DNA of 64,000 nt from Streptomyces diastatochromogenes (GTDB lineage Bacteria; Actinomycetota; Actinomycetes; Streptomycetales; Streptomycetaceae). The DNA lies in contig NZ_MCGQ01000058.1 of the NCBI RefSeq assembly GCF_002242805.1, forward strand, positions 1-64,000, given 5' to 3'. Shown piece after piece: positions 10,226 through 19,063 of the stretch. Each line of letters opens with the position of its first letter. Position 1 is the stretch's first letter. Under the pieces are notes generated by a model, which did no database searches, was not told the DNA's origin, and worked only from the letters and a program-made list of their open reading frames with translations. The position numbers and the translations under genes were made by a program.

Positions 10226-10996
10226 ATGACCGGCGTCACCACGCTCGATCGCCCCCCGCAGCCCGCGGCACCCACCCGCTACACCGTCACCCTCGCCCGT
10301 GACGAGGCCGACGTCCGTGCCGCGCAGCGGCTGCGGCACGACGTCTTCGCCGGAGAGATGGGCGCCCTGCTGGCCACCTCGCAGCCGGGCCTCGACGTCG
10401 ACCCGTTCGACGCCTACTGCGACCACCTGCTCGTGCGCGACACCGTGACCGGGCAGGTCGTCGGCACCTACCGGCTGCTGCCGCCGGAGCGCGCCGCGGT
10501 CGCCGGCCGGCTCTACTCGGAGGGCGAGTTCGACCTGGCCCCGCTGGACGGGATCCGGCCCGGTCTGGTCGAGGTCGGCCGCTCCTGCGTGCACCCCGAC
10601 CACCGGGACGGCGCCGTCATCGGCCTGATCTGGGCCGGGATAGCCCGGTACATGGTCGACCGGGGCCACGAGTGGCTGGCGGGCTGCTGCTCCGTGCCGC
10701 TCGCCGACGGCGGCGCGCTGGCCACGGCCACCTGGGAGCGGGTGCGCACCAAGCACCTGGCGCCCGAGGAGTTCCGGGTACGGCCCCTGCTGCCGTGGAC
10801 CCCGAACGCCGAGGTGCCCGCCGGCCGCACCGAGCTGCCCGCCCTGCTGCGCGGCTACGTCCGCCTCGGCGCCTGGGTGTGCGGGGAACCCGCGCACGAC
10901 CCGGACTTCGGGGTCGCCGACCTGTACGTGCTGCTGTCGATGCGCCGGGTCAACCCGCGCTATCTGAAGCACTTCCTCTCCCTCGTGCCGGCCTGA
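10226..10996 (+). CDS. olsB: Ornithine lipid N-acyltransferase-like (OlsB), GNAT fold
   Basis: A 256-aa member of the OlsB/hemolysin-like acyltransferase branch of the GNAT superfamily. Recognisable blocks are AAQRLRHDVFAGE (residues 33-45), the VGTYRLLPP strand, EVGRSCVHPDHRDG and the following helix. OlsB transfers a 3-hydroxyacyl chain from ACP to the alpha-amine of ornithine to make lyso-ornithine lipid. The start at 10226 follows GGAGAGA; a second ATG at 10214 is in frame but lies inside that ribosome site. The stop overlaps the start of the PlsC-like gene (TGATG), giving the expected olsB-olsA order. Family and pairing support the call; substrate specificity was not tested. Confidence 0.75.
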   Translation: MTGVTTLDRPPQPAAPTRYTVTLARDEADVRAAQRLRHDVFAGEMGALLATSQPGLDVDPFDAYCDHLLVRDTVTGQVVGTYRLLPPERAAVAGRLYSEGEFDLAPLDGIRPGLVEVGRSCVHPDHRDGAVIGLIWAGIARYMVDRGHEWLAGCCSVPLADGGALATATWERVRTKHLAPEEFRVRPLLPWTPNAEVPAGRTELPALLRGYVRLGAWVCGEPAHDPDFGVADLYVLLSMRRVNPRYLKHFLSLVPA

Positions 10997-11841
10997 TGAG
11001 CGTCTGGCTGCCCACCGCGCCCTGCACCCCGGGCGCCTGCGTGGAGCCGGCCGCACCCGCCGCGTCCGTACCCCGTGCGGTGCTGCGGCTCACCGCGGTC
11101 GCGGTCCTGGTACTGGCCGGGATCGCGCTGACCCCCCTCGGCGGGCGGATCCCCGCCGAGTGGGTCAGGCGGTGGTGCCGGTCGATCGTGCGGGCCATCG
11201 GGGTCCGGGTCCGCCTCACCGGCACCACCGCACCGGACGGCGGTCTGCTGCTGGTCGCCAACCACGTCTCCTGGCTGGACATCCCGCTGCTGGCCGCCGT
11301 ACGCCCCGCCCGGATGCTCGCCAAGACCGAGATCCGTGACTGGCCCGTGGCGGGGGCGCTGGCCGCGCGCGGCGGGGCCGTGTTCATCGAGCGCGACCGG
11401 CTGCGCGCGCTGCCCGACACGGTCGCCCGGATCGCGCACGCCCTGCGGGAGGGCGCGGCCGTGGTCGCCTTCCCCGAGGGCAGCACCTGGTGCGGGCGGG
11501 CGCACGGCCGCTTCCACCGGGCTGTCTTCCAGGCCGCGCTGGACGCGGGCGTGCCCGTGCAGCCGGTCCGGCTGCGCTACCGGCAGGACGGGGGAGGGGC
11601 GGCGAGCACGGCGGCCGCGTTCGTCGGCGAGGACACCCTGCTCGCCTCCCTGTGGCGGGTCGCCCGCGCGCGGGGCCTGGTGGCCGAGGTGGACATCCGG
11701 CCGGTGATACCGCCGGGCGACCAGCCCGACCGCCGTTCCCTCGCCCGTGCCGCCCAGCCGGTCCCCTCGGAGACCGCCTGGACCCATGCCGTCCTGCTGG
11801 CGCCGCAGCTCTCCCCTCAGGGCATGACCCGGGCCAGATAG
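10996..11841 (+). CDS. olsA: Lyso-ornithine lipid O-acyltransferase-like (OlsA), PlsC family
   Basis: A 281-aa 1-acylglycerol-3-phosphate acyltransferase family protein. The catalytic HX4D is H90-VSWL-D95, and the FPEGS substrate motif is at 159-163. One hydrophobic segment near residues 30-50 should place it on the membrane. With the upstream OlsB-like gene, to which it is coupled by a one-base TGATG overlap, it would add the second, ester-linked acyl chain of ornithine lipid, a phosphorus-free membrane lipid. A general lysophosphatidate acyltransferase is the alternative, but that pairing argues against it. Its last 25 bp overlap the 3' end of the convergent UvrA-like gene. Confidence 0.75.
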   Translation: MSVWLPTAPCTPGACVEPAAPAASVPRAVLRLTAVAVLVLAGIALTPLGGRIPAEWVRRWCRSIVRAIGVRVRLTGTTAPDGGLLLVANHVSWLDIPLLAAVRPARMLAKTEIRDWPVAGALAARGGAVFIERDRLRALPDTVARIAHALREGAAVVAFPEGSTWCGRAHGRFHRAVFQAALDAGVPVQPVRLRYRQDGGGAASTAAAFVGEDTLLASLWRVARARGLVAEVDIRPVIPPGDQPDRRSLARAAQPVPSETAWTHAVLLAPQLSPQGMTRAR

Positions 11842-14156
11842 GGCGCCGTGGCGCTGCCCGCCGCCTGCGCCACCCGCTGCGGCGGCCCGGCCGCCACGAT
11901 CCGGCCGCCCCGGTCGCCGCCGCCCGGACCCAGGTCGATCACCCAGTCCGCCTCGGCGACCACGGTCATGTCGTGCTCGACCACGACCACCGTGTGCCCG
12001 GCGTCGACCAGCCCTTGCAGCCGGTCCATCAGCACCTCGACATCGGCCGGGTGCAGACCGGTCGTCGGCTCGTCCAGCAGGTAGAGGGTGTGGGCGCGGC
12101 GCCCGCGCTGCAGCTCGCTGGCCAGCTTGATCCGCTGGGCCTCCCCGCCGGACAGCTCGGTGGCGGGCTGGCCCAGGCGCAGATAGCCGAGGCCCACGTC
12201 GAGCAGCGAGCCCAGGCTGCGGGCCGCGCCCGGGGTGTCCGCGAAGAAGGAGGCCGCGTCCTCGACGGTGAGGTCGAGGACCTCGGCGATGTTCCGTCCC
12301 CGGTACGCCACCCGCAGGGTCTCGGGGTTGTAGCGGGCGCCCGCGCAGTCCGGGCAGGGCGCGTACGTGCTCGGCAGGAACAGCAGCTCGACGCTGACGA
12401 ACCCCTCGCCCTGACAGGTCTCGCAGCGCCCGCCCGCCACGTTGAAGGAGAACCGCCCGACGCCGTAGCCGCGCTCCCGTGCCGCGCCGGTGGCGGCGAA
12501 CACCTTCCGTACGACGTCGAACAGGCCGGTGTAGGTGGCCAGGTTGGAGCGCGGAGTGCGCCCGATCGGCCGCTGGTCCACCCGGACGAGACGGCCGACC
12601 CCGGCCAGGTCCTCCGTCAACTCGCCGATGAGCGTGGACTTCCCGGAGCCGGAGACACCGGTGACGGCGGTGAACGCGCTCAGCGGGAACTCGGCCGTCA
12701 CCCCGCGCAGGTTGTGCCGGGTCACGGGGCCCACCGTCAGCCAGCCGCGCGGCTCACGGACCGCACGCGCCGGGCCCGGGGCCTCGTCGAAGAGGTAGCG
12801 GGCCGTGGCCGAGTCCTCGACCGAGGCCAGCTCGGCCACCGGGCCGCTGTACAGCACGCGCCCACCGTGCTCGCCCGCGCCGGGGCCGACGTCCACCAGC
12901 CAGTCGGCGCCCCGCACCACCTCCAGGTGGTGCTCGACCACGAACACCGAGTTCCCGGCCGTCTTGAGCCGGTCCAGCACGGCGAGCAGGGCCTCGGTGT
13001 CCGCCGGGTGCAGCCCGGCCGACGGCTCGTCCAGCACGTACACCACGCCGAACAGCCCCGAACGCAACTGGGTGGCGAGCCGCAGCCGTTGCAGCTCGCC
13101 CGCCGAGAGGGTGGGGGTGGCCCGGTCCAGGCCGAGATAGCCGAGGCCCAGCTCGACCACGGGCGCGATCCGGGACTTCAGGTCCTCGGTGAGGACCCGG
13201 GCCGTCTCGGTGCCGCCGTCGAGCAGGCCGGCCAGGTCGGTCAGGGGCAGTGCGGCCAGCTGGGCGATGGTCCGGCCGCCGAAGGTCACCGCCAACGCCT
13301 CGGGCCGCAGCCTGCTGCCCCCGCACACCGGGCAGGGCGCACTGGTCAGGAAGCGCTCCGCCTTTGTGCGCAGGGTCGGGGACTTGGTGTCGGAGAACGT
13401 CTTCATGACGTACCGGCGGGCGCTCATGTACGTGCCCTGGTACGGCCGTTGGATCCGGTCGGCATCCCGGACCGGGTGCACGGTGACGACCGGCTGCTCC
13501 TCCGTGAAGAGGATCCATTCCCGCTGCTCGGCGGGGAGTTCGCGCCAGGGCCGGTCCACGTCGTACCCGAGCGTGTCGAGGATGTCGCGCAGGTTCTTGC
13601 CCTGCCAGGCCCCCGGCCACGCGGCGATCGCGCCCTCGCGGACCGACAGCGAGGGATCGGGGACCAGCAACTCCTCGGTGGTGCGGTGCACTTGGCCGAG
13701 ACCGTGACACTCCGGGCAGGCACCGGCCGCCGTGTTGGGGGAGAACGCGTCCGAGTCGAGCCGCTCGGCGCCGGGCGGGTAGTCACCGGCGCGCGAGAAC
13801 AGCATGCGCAGGGAGTTGGAGAGGTTGGTGACCGTGCCCACGGAGGAGCGGGAGGTGGGGGACGAGCGCCGCTGCTGGAGGGAGACCGCCGGCGGGAGGC
13901 CGGTGATCTCGCCGACCTTGGGCGCCCCGACCTGGTGGATCAGCCGGCGCGCGTACGGCGCGACCGACTCGAAGTAGCGTCGCTGTGCCTCGGCATAGAC
14001 CGTGCCGAAGGCCAGGGACGACTTCCCCGAGCCGGACACGCCGGTGAACACGGCCAGTACGTCCCGCGGGATGTCCACGTCGACACCCTTGAGGTTGTGC
14101 TCGCGGGCACCGCGGACACGGACGTAGGGGTCGTACGGGTCATGGGGGCTGTGCAT
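11817..14156 (-). CDS. UvrA-like (class II) ABC excinuclease subunit paralogue
   Basis: A 779-aa UvrA-family protein, clearly shorter than canonical UvrA (about 940-1000 aa). It has two ABC modules: Walker A GVSGSGKSS near residue 40 with its signature LSAGELQR (one Gly replaced by Ala), and a second GVSGSGKST half with a canonical ELSGGEAQR. Zinc-finger cysteine pairs occur in CPECHGLG, CPVCGGS and CETCQGEG...CPDC. The shortening fits class II UvrA paralogues found in actinobacteria and antibiotic producers, which have been linked to tolerance of DNA-binding drugs. Start 14156 is preferred over a TTG at 14195. The gene is single and convergent with olsA. Helper repair role or drug resistance is inference. 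Confidence 0.85.
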   Translation of the reverse strand: MHSPHDPYDPYVRVRGAREHNLKGVDVDIPRDVLAVFTGVSGSGKSSLAFGTVYAEAQRRYFESVAPYARRLIHQVGAPKVGEITGLPPAVSLQQRRSSPTSRSSVGTVTNLSNSLRMLFSRAGDYPPGAERLDSDAFSPNTAAGACPECHGLGQVHRTTEELLVPDPSLSVREGAIAAWPGAWQGKNLRDILDTLGYDVDRPWRELPAEQREWILFTEEQPVVTVHPVRDADRIQRPYQGTYMSARRYVMKTFSDTKSPTLRTKAERFLTSAPCPVCGGSRLRPEALAVTFGGRTIAQLAALPLTDLAGLLDGGTETARVLTEDLKSRIAPVVELGLGYLGLDRATPTLSAGELQRLRLATQLRSGLFGVVYVLDEPSAGLHPADTEALLAVLDRLKTAGNSVFVVEHHLEVVRGADWLVDVGPGAGEHGGRVLYSGPVAELASVEDSATARYLFDEAPGPARAVREPRGWLTVGPVTRHNLRGVTAEFPLSAFTAVTGVSGSGKSTLIGELTEDLAGVGRLVRVDQRPIGRTPRSNLATYTGLFDVVRKVFAATGAARERGYGVGRFSFNVAGGRCETCQGEGFVSVELLFLPSTYAPCPDCAGARYNPETLRVAYRGRNIAEVLDLTVEDAASFFADTPGAARSLGSLLDVGLGYLRLGQPATELSGGEAQRIKLASELQRGRRAHTLYLLDEPTTGLHPADVEVLMDRLQGLVDAGHTVVVVEHDMTVVAEADWVIDLGPGGGDRGGRIVAAGPPQRVAQAAGSATAPYLARVMP

Positions 14157-14225
14157 CGGGGGGAAACTCCGTACGGGCCTGCCGGGCGGGGACAAACCCC
14201 GCGAGTCTAGCCCGCCGGGTTTCGG

Positions 14226-14417
14226 CTACGGATGCGGCGGGGTGTCCCGCTCCTGGCTTCCGAGCTCGTCCTTGAGCTTCTGCTGGGCGGTGTCGACCTG
14301 GGACCGGTACTTGCCCTGGGTCTTGTCGTCGACGTAGTCGCCGCCCTTGTCGATGCCCTTGTCGGCCATGTCTTCGTGGCCCTTGAGCATGCCCTTGATC
14401 TTGTCCATGAAGGACAT
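14226..14417 (-). CDS. MT0933-type small antitoxin-like protein
   Basis: A 63-aa hydrophilic protein, MSFMDKIKGMLKGHED then charged repeats of K/D with GIDKGGDYVDDKT, matching the MT0933-like antitoxin family (PF14013; Rv0909 in M. tuberculosis). The ATG at 14417 is preceded by a perfect GGAGG and gives the family's standard N-terminus; the longer frame from 14510 is an artefact of GC-rich DNA. In mycobacteria the partner is a SRPBCC-type toxin gene next door, but no such gene lies on either side here (UvrA-like downstream, Clp ATPase divergent). It therefore looks like an orphan, or a stress protein wrongly placed in an antitoxin family. Confidence 0.8.
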   Translation of the reverse strand: MSFMDKIKGMLKGHEDMADKGIDKGGDYVDDKTQGKYRSQVDTAQQKLKDELGSQERDTPPHP

Positions 14418-14562
14418 GGCAGCCCTCCTCGTCGCTTGAGGCTTCCGCTCCCAGCGTCTCCGGTCCGGGCCGGGTCCGCATCTCGGTGTCGCTCTCGTGC
14501 AGGTTTGCACTATTTATGCGAGTTTGGGGGCGGACGTCTGTCGCCCCAGAAAGGCCCGCCCC

Positions 14563-17040
14563 ATGAGCACCCCCGGCTTCGGATTCGGACGCAGCCCGTT
14601 CGAGGAATTCGACGAGCTGATGTCCCGCTTCTTCGGCACCGGCGGCCCGGCCGCGTCCGCCCGCCGGCCGCAGCGGGTCGACATCGGCAGTCTGCTGTCC
14701 GAACGGGCGCGGGACCTGGTGGCCGAGGCCAGGGACATCGCCGCGATCGAGGGCAGCGAGGAACTCGACGCCCGGCACCTGCTGGCCGCCGCCACCCACA
14801 ACGACTCCACCCGGCGGCTGCTCGCCGAGGCCGGCGCCGACCCCGACCGCCTCCGCGAGCAGCTCGGCACCGGTGCGAACGGCGGCGAGAAGACCGAGCC
14901 GAACACCCTGACCCCCTCCGCCAAGCGCGCCCTGCTCGACGCCTACCAGATTTCCCGTGCCGAGGGCGACTCCTACATCGGCCCCGGTCACATCCTGCGC
15001 GCGCTCGCCGCGAACCCGGAGTCGGCGGCCGGGCAGGCGCTCGGCGACGGCGGCTGGGAGCCGGCCAGGCTGCCCACCGAGGGTGCCGGCGAGCGGAAGA
15101 AGCCCAGCACCACGCCGACCGTGGACGAGTACGGCCGCGACCTCACCGAGGACGCCCGCCAGGGCCGCCTCGACCCGGTGATCGGACGCGAGGAGGAGGT
15201 CGAACAGACCATCGAGGTCCTCTCCCGGCGCAGCAAGAACAACCCCGTCCTGATCGGTGACCCCGGCGTCGGCAAGACGGCCGTGGTGGAGGGCATCGCC
15301 CAGCGCATCGTCGCCGGAGACGTCCCCAAGACCCTGGCCGACAAGCGGCTGGTCTCCCTGGACCTGGCCGGAATGGTGGCCGGCACCAAGTACCGGGGCG
15401 AGTTCGAGGAACGGCTGAAGAAGCTCCTCGACGAGGTGGGCGAGCACGGAAACGAACTGATCCTGTTCCTGGACGAGCTGCACACCGTCGTCGGCGCCGG
15501 AGGCGGCGGCGAGGGCGCCCTGGACGCGGGCAACATGCTCAAACCCGCCCTGGCCCGCGGCGAGTTGCACCTGATCGGCGCGACGACCGTGGACGAGTAC
15601 CGCAGGCACATCGAGAAGGACGCGGCCCTGGAGCGCCGCTTCGCGCCCATCCTGGTCGGCGAGCCCAGCGTGGACGACACCATCGAGATCCTGCGCGGCC
15701 TGCGCGACCGGTACGAGGCCCACCACCAGGTCCGCATCACCGACGAGGCGGTCGTCGCCGCGGCCGAGCTGTCCGACCGGTACATCACCTCCCGCTTCCT
15801 GCCCGACAAGGCCATCGACCTGATGGACCAGGCCGCCGCCCGGGTCCGGCTGCGCGCCAAGACCCCGCCGACGGACACCCGCGAGATCGAGGACCGCATC
15901 GCCGCTCTGAACCGGGAGAAGGACCAGGCCGTCGCCGACGAGGAGTACGAGCGCGCCAGGGACCTGCGCGACCGGATCAAGGAGGCCGAGGCCGAGCTGA
16001 CCGCGGCGGGCAAGGCCGAGGAGCACGTCCCGAAGGTCACCGCCGAGGACATCGCCCAGGTCGTCTCCCGCACCACCGGCATCCCGGTCGCCCAGCTCAC
16101 CGAGGAGGAGCGGGAACGGCTGATGAAGCTGGAGGAGCATCTGCACGAGCGGGTCGTCGGCCAGGACGAGGCGATCACCGCCGTCGCCCGCGCGGTACGC
16201 CGCGCCCGGGCCGGCATGAGCGACCCCAACCGGCCCATCGGCAGCTTCCTCTTCCTGGGTCCCACCGGCGTCGGCAAGACCGAGCTGGCCCGCGCCCTCG
16301 CCGCCGCCCTCTTCGGCGACGAGAGCCGCATGATCCGCCTCGACATGAGCGAGTTCCAGGAGCGGCACACCGTCTCCCGCCTGGTCGGGGCGCCCCCCGG
16401 ATACGTCGGCCACGAGGAGGCCGGCCAGCTCACCGAGGCGGTGCGCAGGCAGCCGTACACCGTGCTGCTGCTGGACGAGGTGGAGAAGGCCCACCCGGAC
16501 GTCTTCAACACCCTGCTGCAGCTCCTGGACGACGGCCGGCTCACCGACTCCCAGGGCCGCACGGTCGACTTCAAGAACACCGTCGTGATCATGACGTCGA
16601 ACATCGGCGCCGACCGCATCCTGGCCGCCGGCACCGAGGACTACACCAAGGTCCGCGACGCCGTCATGCCCGCCCTCCAGCAGCACTTCCGGCCCGAGTT
16701 CCTCAACCGCATCGACGAGATCATCGTCTTCCGCGGCCTGGACCGCGCCCAGCTGCGCCAGATCGTCGACCTGCTGCTGGAGCACACCCGGCGCCGGCTG
16801 CACGCCCAGGAGGTCACCATGGAGGTCACCGACGCGGCCGCCGACCTGCTCGCGAACCTCGGCTACCAGCCCGACTTCGGCGCCCGCCCGCTGCGTCGCA
16901 CCATCCAGCGCGAGGTGGACGACCGCCTCGCCGACCTGCTGCTCTCCGGCGAGCTGAGCGCCGGCGACCGGGCGGTGGTGGACGCGGCGGACGGTTCCGT
17001 GGCGATCCGCGCGGACAAGCCGGCCGGCGTGGAGGGCTGA
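14563..17040 (+). CDS. Hsp100/Clp AAA+ ATPase, ClpC-like middle domain but no visible ClpP loop
   Basis: An 825-aa double AAA+ unfoldase. A short Phe/Gly-rich leader (GFGFGRSPFEEFDELMSRFFG) precedes a Clp N-domain, AAA1 with Walker A GDPGVGKT (232-239), a short middle segment with a UVR-like helix pair (about 441-482), and AAA2 with Walker A GPTGVGKT (566-573). In ClpC and ClpA a loop carrying an (I/V/L)-G-(F/L) tripeptide lies between TSN-GA and FRPEF-NR and docks on ClpP. Here that stretch (about 678-705) is short and contains no such tripeptide, as in ClpB/ClpL. I therefore infer a disaggregase or holdase-type partner rather than a protease subunit. The start at 14563 gives the Phe-rich leader. 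It is transcribed divergently from the small antitoxin-like gene. Confidence 0.85.
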   Translation: MSTPGFGFGRSPFEEFDELMSRFFGTGGPAASARRPQRVDIGSLLSERARDLVAEARDIAAIEGSEELDARHLLAAATHNDSTRRLLAEAGADPDRLREQLGTGANGGEKTEPNTLTPSAKRALLDAYQISRAEGDSYIGPGHILRALAANPESAAGQALGDGGWEPARLPTEGAGERKKPSTTPTVDEYGRDLTEDARQGRLDPVIGREEEVEQTIEVLSRRSKNNPVLIGDPGVGKTAVVEGIAQRIVAGDVPKTLADKRLVSLDLAGMVAGTKYRGEFEERLKKLLDEVGEHGNELILFLDELHTVVGAGGGGEGALDAGNMLKPALARGELHLIGATTVDEYRRHIEKDAALERRFAPILVGEPSVDDTIEILRGLRDRYEAHHQVRITDEAVVAAAELSDRYITSRFLPDKAIDLMDQAAARVRLRAKTPPTDTREIEDRIAALNREKDQAVADEEYERARDLRDRIKEAEAELTAAGKAEEHVPKVTAEDIAQVVSRTTGIPVAQLTEEERERLMKLEEHLHERVVGQDEAITAVARAVRRARAGMSDPNRPIGSFLFLGPTGVGKTELARALAAALFGDESRMIRLDMSEFQERHTVSRLVGAPPGYVGHEEAGQLTEAVRRQPYTVLLLDEVEKAHPDVFNTLLQLLDDGRLTDSQGRTVDFKNTVVIMTSNIGADRILAAGTEDYTKVRDAVMPALQQHFRPEFLNRIDEIIVFRGLDRAQLRQIVDLLLEHTRRRLHAQEVTMEVTDAAADLLANLGYQPDFGARPLRRTIQREVDDRLADLLLSGELSAGDRAVVDAADGSVAIRADKPAGVEG

Positions 17041-17045
17041 GCCGC

Positions 17046-18050
17046 TCAGCCGCGGGGCGCGAACAGCGTGGCGAGGCGCCGGTAGGAGTCCAGCAGCGCC
17101 GTGCGGTCGTACGAGCTGGTCGTGACCAGGACCTCGTCGGCGCCCGTCTCCTTCAGCACCGTCTCCAGCTCGTGGGCGACCTCGCCCTCGGTGCCGGCGA
17201 GGTGACCGGCGAGACCGGACTCGTAGAAGTCGCTCTCCTTGGCGGTCATCGTGCGGGCCTGGATCTCCTCGGCCGGGGCCAGGGGCGGGAAGGTTCCGTG
17301 GGTCCGTGAGTACGCCATGGCCCAGGCCTCCGGGACCAGCAGCCGCCGCGCGGCCTCCGGCGACCCGGCGACCGCGACCGTCCCGGAGATCACCACGTAC
17401 GGCTCGGACGCCCAGGGGGAGGGGCGGAACAGGGAGCGGTACTGGTCGATGCCGCGCAGCATCTTCTCGCGGCCCCGCAGGTCGCCGATGACCATCGGCA
17501 GGCCGGCGCGGGCCGCGATCCGCGCGCCCTCGCCCATGGCCAGCACGAACGGCGGCACCCGCAGCCCCTCCGCCGGGCGGGCGTGCACCCCCGTCGGCGA
17601 GGTCCCCTCGAACCAGCCGAGCAGGTCACCGAGCTGCGCCGCGAAGTCCTCGGCGTCGTCCTTGTCCCGCCCGAGGGCCTTGCGCACCCCGTCCGTGAAG
17701 CCCACGGAACGCCCGAGCCCCATGTCGATCCGGCCCGGGAAGAGCGACTCCAGCACACCGAACTGCTCGGCGACGACGAGAGGTTGGTGGTTGGGCAGCA
17801 TCACCCCGCCGGTGCCGACCCGGATCGAGCGCGTCGCGCCGGCCACGGCGGCCGCCAGCACCGTCGGCGCCGACCCGGCGACCCCGGGCACGCCGTGGTG
17901 CTCGGACACCCAGAAACGGTGGTAGCCGAGCCCCTCCGCCTCCCGCGCCAGCGCGACCGTGTCCCGCAGCGCCTCGGCAGGCGGGTGTCCCGCACGGGTG
18001 CGGGAGCGGTCGAGGACGGAGAAGCGGGTCGCGGCGATCACGGAACTCAT
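17046..18050 (-). CDS. LLM-class flavin-dependent oxidoreductase
   Basis: A 334-aa luciferase-like (TIM-barrel) flavin enzyme of the MsnO8/YhbW-like group. Typical segments are FSVLDRSRTRAG near the start, LGYHRFWVSEHHG, the VGTGGVMLPNHQPL strand and RIDMGLGRSVGF. These enzymes use FMN or F420 and oxidise diverse small substrates or act as monooxygenases; the sequence gives no firm cofactor choice. It ends 5 bp from the convergent Clp ATPase and starts about 75 bp from the ferredoxin-like gene downstream of which it lies on the same strand. That ferredoxin could donate electrons, as inference only. Confidence 0.8.
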   Translation of the reverse strand: MSSVIAATRFSVLDRSRTRAGHPPAEALRDTVALAREAEGLGYHRFWVSEHHGVPGVAGSAPTVLAAAVAGATRSIRVGTGGVMLPNHQPLVVAEQFGVLESLFPGRIDMGLGRSVGFTDGVRKALGRDKDDAEDFAAQLGDLLGWFEGTSPTGVHARPAEGLRVPPFVLAMGEGARIAARAGLPMVIGDLRGREKMLRGIDQYRSLFRPSPWASEPYVVISGTVAVAGSPEAARRLLVPEAWAMAYSRTHGTFPPLAPAEEIQARTMTAKESDFYESGLAGHLAGTEGEVAHELETVLKETGADEVLVTTSSYDRTALLDSYRRLATLFAPRG

Positions 18051-18125
18051 ACGAGGTTCAACACCGGGGAGCCCGCAGGATTCCTCACGGCGCGATGTCG
18101 GGGTGCGGTGGCCCGCGCCCGGCGG

Positions 18126-18500
18126 TCACCGTCCCGACCGGGTCCGTGCGCCCCGTGGGGCCTCGATCATCTGCAGCTCCAGCGCGAGCGGCGGCTCGGC
18201 AAGACCGGGGCCGCCCGTCCGTGCCCACTCGGCGACCTCGGCCGTGCAGTCGTCGTCCAGGGCGAACCCGATCCACACGGGCCTGCCGCCCGCCCGCCGT
18301 CCTTCGGCGGAGGGGCGTACGACCACGACGTTCGCCTGGTCGCACGGGCCCAGGCAGTCGGTCGTACGCACCGCGAAGCCGCCCTCGGCCGCGGCGGCCC
18401 GCAACCGGTCCAGCTGACGTTCGTGATCGGTACCGGGGTGTTTGGCCGGGTTGCCGCAGCAGCAGCCCCGGCAGACGACGAGGGTGGGAACAGAAGGCAT
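18126..18500 (-). CDS. Thioredoxin-fold [2Fe-2S] ferredoxin-like protein
   Basis: A 124-aa protein with the spacing of thioredoxin-like 2Fe-2S ferredoxins. Cys10 with Cys13/14/15 (VVCRGCCCG) sits in the first loop, and Cys49 and Cys53 (TTDCLGPCDQANVVVV) in the second. Acidic residues dominate the C-terminal half (FALDDDCTAEVAEW). Family members act as stand-alone electron carriers or as the small domain of larger oxidoreductases and cobalamin enzymes. It is followed on the same strand by the LLM flavoenzyme after about 75 bp and may be co-transcribed with it. The HAD gene starts divergently 60 bp away, so regulatory sequence for both is compact. Confidence 0.75.
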   Translation of the reverse strand: MPSVPTLVVCRGCCCGNPAKHPGTDHERQLDRLRAAAAEGGFAVRTTDCLGPCDQANVVVVRPSAEGRRAGGRPVWIGFALDDDCTAEVAEWARTGGPGLAEPPLALELQMIEAPRGARTRSGR

Positions 18501-18560
18501 GGGAGAAGCATGAAGCCCTCACCCCCGGGGAGTTGACGCAGGGGTGGCTAGGGTGGGCCC

Positions 18561-19052
18561 GTGACAGACAGCAGTGCGCGCCCGGTTGCCGTGTTCGACC
18601 TCGACAACACCCTTGCCGACACCGCCCATCGGCAGCACTTCCTGGAGGACCGGCCGCGGAACTGGGCCGGGTTCTTCGCCGCCGCGCCCGAGGACCCGCC
18701 GCTCGCCGAGGGGGTGGAGCTGGTCCTGACGCAGGCACGGGAGTGCGAGATCGTGTACCTCACGGGGCGGCCCGAGCGGTGCCGGCGCGACACGCTCGAC
18801 TGGCTCGCCACGCAGCGGCTGCCCGCGGGGCGCCTCCACATGCGGGGCAACGCCGATCGCAGGCCCGCCCGGTTCACCAAGCTGGAGGTCCTGCGCCGGC
18901 TGGCCCGGGACCGCGAGATACGGTTCCTCGTCGATGACGACGAACTCGTGTGCGACGACGCCGAGCGTGCCGGATTCGCCGTCGTGCGGGCCCGCTGGGC
19001 CGCGAAGTCCGCCGCGCTGGAGGACGCCCAGGAGCGTGAGGGCCGGACCTGA
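18561..19052 (+). CDS. HAD-superfamily phosphatase (polynucleotide kinase 3'-phosphatase-like)
   Basis: A 163-aa single-domain HAD phosphatase. Motif I is VFDLDNTLAD with nucleophile Asp13 and acid Asp15; motif II is the Thr in IVYLTGRPE; motif III/IV is FLVDDDELVCDDA. The sequence resembles the phosphatase module of bacterial polynucleotide kinases and the many small HAD proteins annotated as such, but no kinase domain is present. Substrate is therefore open. The GTG at 18561 is the only reasonable start. The gene ends 11 bp before the convergent dodecin gene. Confidence 0.75.
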   Translation: MTDSSARPVAVFDLDNTLADTAHRQHFLEDRPRNWAGFFAAAPEDPPLAEGVELVLTQARECEIVYLTGRPERCRRDTLDWLATQRLPAGRLHMRGNADRRPARFTKLEVLRRLARDREIRFLVDDDELVCDDAERAGFAVVRARWAAKSAALEDAQEREGRT

Positions 19053-19063
19053 CGCCGAGTGGG

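Noticed and set aside
14140..16803. 887-codon minus-strand frame opposite the Clp ATPase
   Set aside because: It is a low-complexity Gly/Val/Gln translation with no domain; the plus-strand AAA+ motifs explain the region.
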